From an uncultured Trueperaceae bacterium (GTDB lineage: Bacteria > Deinococcota > Deinococci > Deinococcales > Trueperaceae), in assembly GCA_937911855.1 (NCBI GenBank), contig CALDPK010000220.1, forward strand, positions 1-8,002: DNA of 8,002 nt. Reading direction: 5' to 3'. The notes under the pieces were generated by a model. The model saw only the letters and a list, made by a program, of their open reading frames with translations, was not told the DNA's origin and searched no databases. This document shows positions 1-5,510 of this stretch, piece by piece (the stretch's first letter is position 1; each line of letters begins with the position of its first letter). Position numbers and translations under genes: made by a program.

Positions 1-2
1 AT

Positions 3-425
3 TACCAAAGTAACGAACTTTACCAACGGTTGCAAAAGATAGATAGGGGCCGTATGGCGGTTGTAGGAGTACATATAAGGCGGGGAGATTATAGAACCTG
101 GCAAAACGGCAAGTATTTTTTTGCCGACGAAGTTTATCAACAATATCTACTGGAGATGACCTCCCAACTGAAGCAGATTCATAAAGAGCCCTTTTTTGTA
201 ATATTTTCAAATGAAGATATTTCTATTAAGGAACAAGACAATGTCGTAATCTCTAGGAATGAATGGTTCGTCGACCAATTCCTTATGAGCCAGTGTGACT
301 ACCTCATCGGGCCACCCAGTACTTTTTCTTTGTGGGCTAGCTACAGCGGAAAAGTCCCTTATTATCACTTTGAAAGCGGAGTGGACCAATTAGAACTGGC
401 CCACTTTAAATATTGCATAGGCTAA
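3..425 (+). CDS. Fucosyltransferase-like glycosyltransferase (GT11 type), 3' end only
   Basis: The frame is open to the left edge of the window, so the N-terminus is missing; the TTG at 30 is probably internal. The segment carries HIRRGDY at 72-92, the HxRRxD motif of the alpha-1,2/alpha-1,6-fucosyltransferase superfamily, which contributes to GDP-fucose binding. Near the C-terminus is a second family-like block, FLMSQCDYLIGPPSTFSLW, resembling the conserved C-terminal serine-rich motif of GT11 enzymes. Such enzymes usually decorate surface polysaccharide or O-antigen in the cytoplasm before export. The protein ends at TAA, 28 bases before the next gene on the same strand. The gene is AT-rich and uses ATA, AGA, AGG and TTA codons, unlike everything after about 1020. 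Family membership rests on two motifs only, so the donor sugar and acceptor are uncertain. Confidence 0.72.
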   Translation, partial: YQSNELYQRLQKIDRGRMAVVGVHIRRGDYRTWQNGKYFFADEVYQQYLLEMTSQLKQIHKEPFFVIFSNEDISIKEQDNVVISRNEWFVDQFLMSQCDYLIGPPSTFSLWASYSGKVPYYHFESGVDQLELAHFKYCIG

Positions 426-453
426 TAGAAAAGGCCAGAGCATGCGGTTCTAG

Positions 454-1140
454 ATGAATCAAAACAAAGCAAAGAAAAAATCAACAACACGCACAAAAAC
501 AGCTATGTCCGCAACACGTTTATATTGGGCAATTTTTCTTCTTGTATGGAGCAATCTGGACTCGTTTGGCCAGGAACACTCGGCTCTCACCCAGCTAAAA
601 ATAGCAACTTTCGACGTGGATGCAACCCCTCCTATTGGTGATCCCCTGACCTATGATTCCACGGCCAATAGCTGGGATTTGGGTTTAAGGGCCAAAGGCA
701 TTGTACTTCAAGGTGCCGGCCAGCCCATTGTACTGGTCGCAGTCGATTGGATCGGCATCGCCAATGACAGCCAGGACGCCTTCAAAGAAGCTTTAGCCGA
801 GGCCGCCAACACGGTACCTGAACGTGTTGCTGTGCATGCACTTCATCAGCATGATGCGCCGATTTCGGATTTTGGGGCGGAAAAAATCCTTTTGGAGGCG
901 GGGTTAGATCCAGCGGCTTTTGAGAGCAGCTTTGACAAAGAAGTGATTCGGCGGCTTCAGGCTGCTATTCGGGTGTCCCTTCCGCAAGCCCAGCCGGTCA
1001 CGCATATCGGTACCGGTGAAGCCGCCACTGACTGGAACCTGATCATGGCCACCACCATGCTGGCGCTGATCCCGCCGGTGCTCATCGTCATCCTGATGCA
1101 GCGCTGGTTCGTGAAAGGTCTGGTCGACAGCGACAAGTAG
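454..1140 (+). CDS. Chimeric reading frame: ceramidase-like N-terminus joined to a sugar-permease C-terminus
   Basis: This 228-residue frame is two unrelated protein pieces. Residues 1 to about 189 begin with a basic stretch and a hydrophobic export signal (about residues 21-39, ending SFGQ). A second ATG at 505 would give a more usual signal peptide. The mature part resembles the N-terminal region of neutral/alkaline non-lysosomal ceramidase-like proteins found in Bacteroidota and Planctomycetota: FDVDATPPIGDPL near the start, then LRAKGIVL, VAVDWIGI and the histidine cluster HALHQHDAP that corresponds to the metal-binding loop. Full-length relatives run for several hundred residues; here the homology stops at THIGTGEA. 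Residues 191-228 (TDWNLIMATTMLALIPP onward) read as the last transmembrane helix and tail of a MalG-type ABC permease. The product as written is unlikely to be functional. An assembly join is favoured over a natural fusion. Confidence 0.7.
   Translation: MNQNKAKKKSTTRTKTAMSATRLYWAIFLLVWSNLDSFGQEHSALTQLKIATFDVDATPPIGDPLTYDSTANSWDLGLRAKGIVLQGAGQPIVLVAVDWIGIANDSQDAFKEALAEAANTVPERVAVHALHQHDAPISDFGAEKILLEAGLDPAAFESSFDKEVIRRLQAAIRVSLPQAQPVTHIGTGEAATDWNLIMATTMLALIPPVLIVILMQRWFVKGLVDSDK
1009..1032. other. Junction between two unrelated DNA sources
   Basis: Homology switches from a ceramidase-like protein (THIGTGEA) to a sugar ABC permease (TDWNLIMATT) within these bases. The surrounding DNA changes from low or medium GC to GC-rich with a different codon choice. 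No transposase, inverted terminal repeat, target duplication or tRNA is visible at the join. The reading frame is kept through it, which can happen by chance one time in three. The exact base cannot be fixed because the sequence around GAAGCCGCCACT could belong to either side. Confidence 0.65.
1024..1140 (+). pseudogene. C-terminal fragment of a MalG-type carbohydrate ABC permease
   Basis: The last 38 residues of the chimeric frame match the usual C-terminus of MalG/UgpE/LacG-type permeases. There is a TDWNLIMA block before the final helix, a hydrophobic segment (LALIPPVLIVILM), then QRWFVKGLVDSDK in place of the usual QRYFVxGxxxGxxK ending. In its source genome this would be the end of an intact inner-membrane permease gene. 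Here everything upstream, including the EAA loop that contacts the ATPase, is missing. The stop codon TAG abuts a strong hairpin, so this was the end of a transcription unit. It is a different gene from the MalG-type permease at 3666-4436, whose tail has a different sequence. The recognition rests on a short segment but the pattern is characteristic. Confidence 0.65.
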
Positions 1141-1174
1141 CGTCCGTCAGATGTGCATGAGCATCTGACGGACG
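1141..1174. terminator. Hairpin between convergent units, probable bidirectional terminator
   Basis: CGTCCGTCAGATG at 1141-1153 and CATCTGACGGACG at 1162-1174 are perfect inverse complements, giving a 13-bp stem with an 8-base loop. It starts on the base after the permease stop codon and lies downstream of the minus-strand operon that ends at 1233. No T-run follows on either strand, so it is not a classic intrinsic terminator. It may act as a weak or factor-assisted terminator or protect 3' ends. The stop codon of the DinB remnant lies inside it. Confidence 0.55.
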
Positions 1175-1215
1175 GCGCCCAGGTGGTAAGCGCAGTGGGC
1201 GACCATGCCGAGCAT
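1147..1215 (-). pseudogene. Remnant of a DinB-family protein (C-terminal tail)
   Basis: Read on the minus strand from the ATG at 1213-1215, this short frame encodes 22 residues containing AHCAYHLGAVRQ and ends in TGA at 1147-1149. The HxAYHLGxxRQ pattern is typical of the last helix of DinB/YfiT-like four-helix proteins, where the histidine is a metal ligand. The frame stays open further upstream, into the end of the membrane-protein gene, but the residues there no longer look like DinB. A complete DinB protein has about 150 to 180 residues, so only the tail survives. It is probably a decayed remnant. A chance match cannot be excluded because the segment is so short. Confidence 0.42.
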
Positions 1216-1232
1216 TGACGCGCCTGGTTTTC

Positions 1233-1676
1233 TCAGCGCCGGCTTCCACGTCCGGTCGCTGCGAAGAGGAACAGGCCGGCTGCGAAGGCAGCCGGGAGTG
1301 CTGCGAACCACAGTTCCACGAAGAACGTCAGCAGCACGTTTATGGGGGTAACAGTAAACGCCCCGCGCAGCATGCTCTGTGTGCCCCAGCCTCCTCCTGC
1401 CGTCAGGTCGGTGATTCCGCCCACCAGGCCCACTACAAGTGCGAACAGCACGACGAACAGAAGTGACCCACCCAGCAGGCCGCCGGCCCGGGCGCGCCTG
1501 AACACCGGCGTCAGCAGCCAGCGGACGATAACTGCGCTGAGCGCGTAAACGAACGCGTCAAGCCAGACGCTTGCCGTTATGGCTGTACGGACGCCCAGGG
1601 TGGAGGCGGTGACCTCGATGATTCCGAAGATGGCCAGGCCCGCCAGGGCTGCGAACAGTGCGTCGCGTGCCTTCAT
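1233..1676 (-). CDS. Small four-helix integral membrane protein of unknown function
   Basis: The 147-residue product is almost entirely hydrophobic. Four likely membrane spans lie near residues 6-24, 36-56, 67-90 and 111-140. A basic loop (RRAR, 60-63) follows span 2 and the C-terminus is RGSRR, suggesting cytoplasmic positions for both. I recognise no family motif. Its ATG overlaps the stop of the TIM-barrel gene by four bases (ATGA) and lacks an obvious Shine-Dalgarno site, so its translation is probably coupled to that gene. As last gene of a sugar/phosphodiester uptake operon it could be an accessory membrane component, but nothing in the sequence assigns a role. The stop lies about 60 bases from the hairpin that closes the unit. 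Confidence 0.72.
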   Translation of the reverse strand: MKARDALFAALAGLAIFGIIEVTASTLGVRTAITASVWLDAFVYALSAVIVRWLLTPVFRRARAGGLLGGSLLFVVLFALVVGLVGGITDLTAGGGWGTQSMLRGAFTVTPINVLLTFFVELWFAALPAAFAAGLFLFAATGRGSRR

Positions 1677-2449
1677 GATGCCATCAGGCTGCGCAGGTGG
1701 CTGACAGCCTGCCGCACTCCGGCTTCACCGGTCGAGATCTCGAGGCAGGCGGTTCCCTGGAAGTGTTCAAGCCGGGGCAGGATCTGGCTGTAATCGAGAG
1801 TGCCCTGGTCAGTGGGCAGGTGCTCGTCCTGCTCGCCGTGGTTGTTGTGCAGGTGCAGGTGGATCAGGTTCATCGACTGCAGGTAACCGGGAATCGTGTC
1901 CTCATCCGATGCCTGCGCCTCTATGTTCGCGTGGCCGAAGTCCAGGCAGTTGCCCATGCCGTGCCGGCGGGTTATCTCGGCCAGTTCGGTGCCATTGCGC
2001 ACCACGTCAGCGGAAGTCAGCACCAGGTTCTCCAGGGCGATCGGCACACGTGAGCCCTCGAGCGCACTGAGTGATTCCTCGAGCGCTTCTTTGGCCAGCA
2101 TCCGCGCCTGCTCGAACGGCACGTAGTTCAGGCCGGTGTGCAGGACCCCGCAGGTGGCGCCGACGGCCTCGGCGTACTCCAGGCCGCGCAGCGTGCGGTC
2201 TACTGCCGTCTGCCTGGCGGCGGGGATGAGCGACGCCAGGTTCAGGTCCACATAGCTTAAGTGCAGGGTCGAACCTATGCCGGTGGCGCTGCTCAGTTCA
2301 CGGACCTGGTCGACCGACTGCATGTCGGGCAGTACTTCGAACAGGTCGGAGCTGAGCTCCACGAAGTCCAGCCCGAGTTCTGCCGCGAGCCGGAAGGCTG
2401 CATCCAGATCGAGCATCGCAGCAGATACGGGCGAGTAGCCGAGCTTCAT
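1673..2449 (-). CDS. Xylose isomerase-like/endonuclease IV-like TIM-barrel protein (sugar phosphate isomerase/epimerase family)
   Basis: The 258-residue product has the size and strand pattern of the AP_endonuc_2 TIM-barrel family. Acidic and histidine residues sit at strand ends: H63 (TLHLSYVDLNLAS), H104 (VLHTG), E140 (ALENL), D170 and H173 (CLDFGHANI), H199 or H201 (IHLHLHNNH), D208 and H210 (DEHLP) and E237 (CLEIS). These correspond in order and approximate spacing to the nine metal ligands of E. coli endonuclease IV, whereas single-metal relatives such as IolI use only four. The product may therefore be a metal-dependent isomerase, epimerase or phosphoesterase acting on the imported solute. 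It is shorter than a true endonuclease IV and sits in a transport operon, so DNA repair is less likely. The ATG overlaps the binding-protein stop by one base (TGATG), with GGAGA six bases upstream of it. Confidence 0.85.
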   Translation of the reverse strand: MKLGYSPVSAAMLDLDAAFRLAAELGLDFVELSSDLFEVLPDMQSVDQVRELSSATGIGSTLHLSYVDLNLASLIPAARQTAVDRTLRGLEYAEAVGATCGVLHTGLNYVPFEQARMLAKEALEESLSALEGSRVPIALENLVLTSADVVRNGTELAEITRRHGMGNCLDFGHANIEAQASDEDTIPGYLQSMNLIHLHLHNNHGEQDEHLPTDQGTLDYSQILPRLEHFQGTACLEISTGEAGVRQAVSHLRSLMAS

Positions 2450-3657
2450 CAGATGTCTCCAAGTGCGCGCTGCTGGAGGTCTTCCAGCGCCCGGGCCGGG
2501 TCCTGGCCGCCGCGCATCACGAGCTCAAGGGTGTCATCGATCATGGTGCGCCAGGCGTTGACCTGCGGCACGCGCGGGCGGGCTATGGCCATCTCCAGCT
2601 GACTCAGGGCAGCAGCACGGTTGGGGTCTTCGTCGTAGAAGTCTTCCAGCAGTGGCAGTGCGGCGCGCCGGACCGGGATGTAGAAGGAATCTTCCACCCA
2701 GATCCTCAAGTTGTCCGGTTCCATGAGGAACTGCCAGAAGGTGAAGGCGCCGCGGCGCTGTTCCTCGCTGGCCGTACGCAGGATGGTCAGCTGGGCACCA
2801 CCCAGCGGTACGACACCGTCGTCGTTGCTGGGCACCGGCCTGGCGGCGATCTGGAAGCCGATGGAGAAACGCCTTACGTCGGGCCAGTTGGCGATGCTGG
2901 CGAAGGTCATCAGGGCCCGGGTCCTGACGAAGGTCAGGATGGCTGCAGTGGATTCGGTGTTCGAGTAGTAGGCGAGGCTGCCGTCAGCCTGCAGGTCGCG
3001 GAGCATGGTGAGCGCCTCGAGCGCCTCGGCGCTGTCGAAGTTGGGAGTGCCATCGTCCAGGACGATCCGGCCACCCATGCTGAGCACGATCATCTCGAAC
3101 AGCCACGAGTCGCCAACGAACGCGGCGCCCTGCGCCTGACGCGTGGTCAGCTGCCGGGCGGCAGCCATGAAGGACTCCCAGTCGGTGGGCACCGGCACTC
3201 CCGCCTGATCAAGGGCGTCCTGGTTGACGTACATGACCGGCGTGGAACTGTTCCATGGCAGCCCGTAGCGGCCCCCATCGATCTCGCCGTAGGCGAGCAG
3301 GCCGGGGTAGAAATCAGCCAGGAACCCGGGTTCAAGTTCCGCCATCAGGTCGCTCAGGTCGTGGAGTGCGCCGTCCGCAACGAGCTGTGGCCAGTAACCC
3401 ACTTCCGCCTGGAACATGACCGGGGCGGCCTGGGTTCCGAAGGCAGCAGCAAGCCTGGTCTGCGCTTCGGGATAACCACCTACGTACTCCGCCACGACCG
3501 TGTACTCGTCCTGAGACTGGTTGAAGGCAGCGACAAGTTCGCCGATCGACGTCTCGGCACCTTCCATGGAGTGCCAGAAGGTCACAGTGGTCTGCGCGAA
3601 CGCGCCACCTCCAACCAGCAGGGCAATACTCAGCAGCATTTTCGTGTAAATCTTCAC
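2449..3657 (-). CDS. UgpB-like extracellular solute-binding protein of a carbohydrate/glycerophosphate ABC importer
   Basis: This 402-residue protein starts at GTG with AGGAG five bases upstream. Residues 1-21 form a Sec signal peptide ending GAFA-Q; there is no lipobox cysteine, so it is probably released into the envelope rather than lipidated. The mature protein is a family 1 solute-binding protein. It closely follows UgpB in pattern: TVTFWHSMEG (24-33), AAFNQSQDEYTVV, the glycine-tyrosine turn GGYPEAQ, GLPWNSSTPVMYVNQDAL (132-149), VPLGGAQLTIL (283-293) and IPVRRAAL followed by FYDEDP near the C-terminus. UgpB binds sn-glycerol-3-phosphate and glycerophosphodiesters; here the ligand could be these or a sugar. 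Its gene follows two permease genes and precedes the TIM-barrel gene it overlaps. Membership in the UgpB-like group is firm, substrate is not. Confidence 0.9.
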   Translation of the reverse strand: MKIYTKMLLSIALLVGGGAFAQTTVTFWHSMEGAETSIGELVAAFNQSQDEYTVVAEYVGGYPEAQTRLAAAFGTQAAPVMFQAEVGYWPQLVADGALHDLSDLMAELEPGFLADFYPGLLAYGEIDGGRYGLPWNSSTPVMYVNQDALDQAGVPVPTDWESFMAAARQLTTRQAQGAAFVGDSWLFEMIVLSMGGRIVLDDGTPNFDSAEALEALTMLRDLQADGSLAYYSNTESTAAILTFVRTRALMTFASIANWPDVRRFSIGFQIAARPVPSNDDGVVPLGGAQLTILRTASEEQRRGAFTFWQFLMEPDNLRIWVEDSFYIPVRRAALPLLEDFYDEDPNRAAALSQLEMAIARPRVPQVNAWRTMIDDTLELVMRGGQDPARALEDLQQRALGDI

Positions 3658-3665
3658 GACATCTC

Positions 3666-4436
3666 CTATCTGAAACCGGATTCGAATACCTGAATTATTC
3701 TCTTCTCGAATACTACAAAAAGCACGATTATCGGCAAACTGGCCACCAGCGCCGATGCGCCGAGCAGTCCCCAGTCGAACGGCCTCGTCCTGAGCAGCTC
3801 GACCAGGTAGGCCTGGACCGTCCAGAGCGACGAACCGGTCATCACCCGCGGGTAGAGGACCAGGTTCCAGTGGGAGGCGAACGCGAGCACGGCAGTGGCC
3901 ACGATCTCCGGCCGGATCATCGGCGCGATTATGCCCGCAGCGATCCGCGGTTCCGAAGCACCGTCAAGGCGGGCGGCCTCGACCACTTCCCACGGCAGCC
4001 GCCTGATGGCCTGGATCAGCAGGAAAGTGACGAGCGGGCTGGCCAGGAAAGGCAGGATGAGCGTCCACAGGGTGCCGAGCAGGGCCATGTCGTTGAACTG
4101 GCGGTAGAGCGGCACGAGCAGCAGCTCGCCCGGCAAGGCCAGGAGCGCCAGCACCAGCCCCAGTATCCGCAGTCCGTTGCGGATGGCGTAGGCAGCGCCC
4201 AGGCCGAACACCACCTGCCCCACTACCGCCGAGCCGGTAGCCAGGAATGAAACGCCCATCGCCCGCCACAGTCCGCTGTCCGGGAGTTCGGCAAAGTTCT
4301 CCAGGCTGAAGCCGAAGTTGCTCAGGTTGGCGGTGATGATCGCCTCGGCCGGCAGGAACGCGGCGTAGACCAGCCAGACGAGCGGAATGGCCACGAACAC
4401 GCAGAAGATTGCGGTCACGATCCGCATGACGATCAT
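3666..4436 (-). CDS. MalG/UgpE-type carbohydrate ABC transporter permease
   Basis: The 256-residue product has six likely membrane spans and the cytoplasmic EAA loop (EAARLDGASEPRIAAGIIAP, 153-172) that docks on the ATPase. The block LPGELLLVPLYRQFNDMALLGTLW (101-124) is typical of MalG-type subunits. The N-terminus is a little short compared with the common 270 to 280 residues but begins sensibly with a first helix. The ATG overlaps the stop of the upstream permease by four bases (ATGA), without a strong ribosome site, implying coupled translation. It should pair with the MalF-type subunit to form the pore served by the UgpB-like protein. An alternative start at Met4 is possible. The binding-protein gene begins eight bases after its stop. 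Confidence 0.9.
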   Translation of the reverse strand: MIVMRIVTAIFCVFVAIPLVWLVYAAFLPAEAIITANLSNFGFSLENFAELPDSGLWRAMGVSFLATGSAVVGQVVFGLGAAYAIRNGLRILGLVLALLALPGELLLVPLYRQFNDMALLGTLWTLILPFLASPLVTFLLIQAIRRLPWEVVEAARLDGASEPRIAAGIIAPMIRPEIVATAVLAFASHWNLVLYPRVMTGSSLWTVQAYLVELLRTRPFDWGLLGASALVASLPIIVLFVVFEKRIIQVFESGFR

Positions 4437-5290
4437 GTGCCGGTCGCCGCCCGTCCCCGGCGCGCCATGGCTGCCGCCTGCAGCAGCGCCACCGCGAGCG
4501 TCAGCACCATCACGAACACCGTAAGCGCTGCGCCGTAACCCAGTTCGAAACGCTCGAAGGCGGTCTCGTACAGGTAGTAGCCGATCACCCTGGTGCTGCC
4601 GAACGGTGCGCCGCGGGTCAGCAGGTAGACCGCCGTGTAGGCCTGGAGTGCGAACACCGTTCCGACGATGGTCAGGAACAGGATGACCGGTTGCAGGAGC
4701 GGCAGGACGATGTGCCGGCGCACTCCGGCTTCGTCGGCGCCGTCGATCCGGGCTGCTTCCTTGACGTCAGTGGGGATGCCGCGCAGAGCCGCTGAGGCGA
4801 CCAGCACTCCGTAACCTGTCTGCTGCCAGAGCGTGAACAGGATTATGTAAGCCATGGCAGCTGCCGGCTGTGAGTTCCAGGGCAGCGCGACGCCGGTCAG
4901 TTCAACGAGCAGGCCGAAGTCAGGGTTGTACAGCAGGTACCAGGCGATGGCCGAGCCGGAGACGGTGATCAGGCCGGGTGCGAACAGCAGCGCCTTGATG
5001 AAGCGCTCGGCCCGCAAACCTTCGATAGCCCAGGCGATCACGATGGACAGGACCAGGAAGAGGGGGACGGTGATGACCGCGAACAGTGCGGTAACGCCAA
5101 GGGACTGCCACAGCGTGGTGTCAGTCAGCAGCCTGGCGAAATTGTCGAGGCCGACGGGGACGGGCTCCGACGTGCCGCTCCAGCGCCAGGTGGCGTAGCG
5201 CACAACGCTTGCGAGCGGCCACAGGCTGAACAGTACGAATACGACGAGCGCAGGCAGCGCCAGCAGGGCAGCCTGGTGCCTGGCTTTCAA
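4433..5290 (-). CDS. MalF/UgpA-type carbohydrate ABC transporter permease (TTG start)
   Basis: I place the start at the TTG at 5290. GGAG lies six bases upstream and the protein then begins MKARHQAALLALPAL, as UgpA-type permeases do, with 285 residues and six membrane spans. The frame is open further upstream to 5524, but that would add about 78 residues with no family character and would cross the promoter and start of the divergent regulator gene. The EAA loop is EAARIDGADEAGVRRHIVLP at 178-197, and the first helix and FxxxP pattern are normal. It is the first gene of the operon and encodes half of the inner-membrane pore. No ATPase gene accompanies it. A short upstream frame (5287-5343) ends on this start codon and may couple to it. 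Confidence 0.85.
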   Translation of the reverse strand: MKARHQAALLALPALVVFVLFSLWPLASVVRYATWRWSGTSEPVPVGLDNFARLLTDTTLWQSLGVTALFAVITVPLFLVLSIVIAWAIEGLRAERFIKALLFAPGLITVSGSAIAWYLLYNPDFGLLVELTGVALPWNSQPAAAMAYIILFTLWQQTGYGVLVASAALRGIPTDVKEAARIDGADEAGVRRHIVLPLLQPVILFLTIVGTVFALQAYTAVYLLTRGAPFGSTRVIGYYLYETAFERFELGYGAALTVFVMVLTLAVALLQAAAMARRGRAATGT

Positions 5291-5343
5291 GCCGGACTCC
5301 GCGCAGGGACGTCGGGGGGAAACGCGTGCCGGAGCATCTCCAT
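5287..5343 (-). other. Possible short upstream frame (18 codons) coupled to the MalF-type permease
   Basis: An ATG at 5341-5343 opens an 18-codon frame (MEMLRHAFPPDVPARSPA) ending in TGA at 5287-5289. The TGA overlaps the permease TTG start as TTGA, the same overlap pattern as the ATGA junctions downstream in this operon. A G-rich stretch (AGGGGCGG) lies six bases upstream of its ATG. It could raise initiation at the weak TTG start by coupling. It has no recognisable protein family and may be fortuitous. Confidence 0.25.
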
Positions 5344-5510
5344 ACTCTACCGCCCCTATGTCAGCTGACGTTGACGGGTAGCCTGTTGCGGCCAACGTTG
5401 CGTAAAGCGTCGGAAACGGAGCAGGAACCGACGCATTGCGTCCAAATGGTTGACACAAGAACCGCATTTCTCCTAAAGTGCAGCCAGCCACAAACTGAAC
5501 GCGGGAGGCC
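5291..5510. promoter_or_regulatory. Divergent regulatory spacer with inverted repeats
   Basis: This 220-base spacer separates the minus-strand sugar-type operon from the plus-strand regulator gene. It holds several symmetrical elements: the palindrome GTCAGCTGAC at 5360-5369, CAACGTTG at 5393-5400, a 7-bp inverted repeat GCGTCGG (5407-5413) with CCGACGC (5428-5434), and ACGCA-T-TGCGT at 5431-5441, which shares bases with that repeat. These are candidate operator sites, perhaps for the adjacent Lrp/AsnC protein acting on both units. I found no convincing minus-strand promoter. Confidence 0.45.
5450..5479 (+). promoter_or_regulatory. Probable sigma-70-type promoter for the Lrp-family regulator gene
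   Basis: A perfect -35 box TTGACA lies at 5450-5455 and a -10-like TAAAGT at 5474-5479, 18 bases apart. Transcription would begin near 5486, giving a leader of about 25 bases that contains the ribosome site GGGAGG (5503-5508) two bases before the ATG at 5511. The -10 match is four of six. The inverted repeats at 5407-5441 end nine bases upstream of the -35 box, where an activator or repressor could bind. Confidence 0.6.

Noticed and set aside
30..32. TTG as the true start of the glycosyltransferase gene
   Set aside because: The frame is open to the window edge and the remaining 131 residues are well short of GT11 enzymes, so the gene begins outside the window.
1009..1032. Insertion-sequence or integrase-mediated junction
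   Set aside because: No transposase or integrase gene, terminal inverted repeats, target duplication or tRNA end is visible near the join.
1141..1174. CRISPR-like repeat or attachment site
   Set aside because: It is a single inverted repeat with no further copies in the window, and its position right after a stop codon fits a terminator better.
1673..2449. Reading the TIM-barrel protein as a DNA-repair endonuclease IV
   Set aside because: The metal ligands fit, but the protein is shorter, its strand-end sequences are otherwise closer to sugar isomerase-like proteins, and it is locked into a transport operon.
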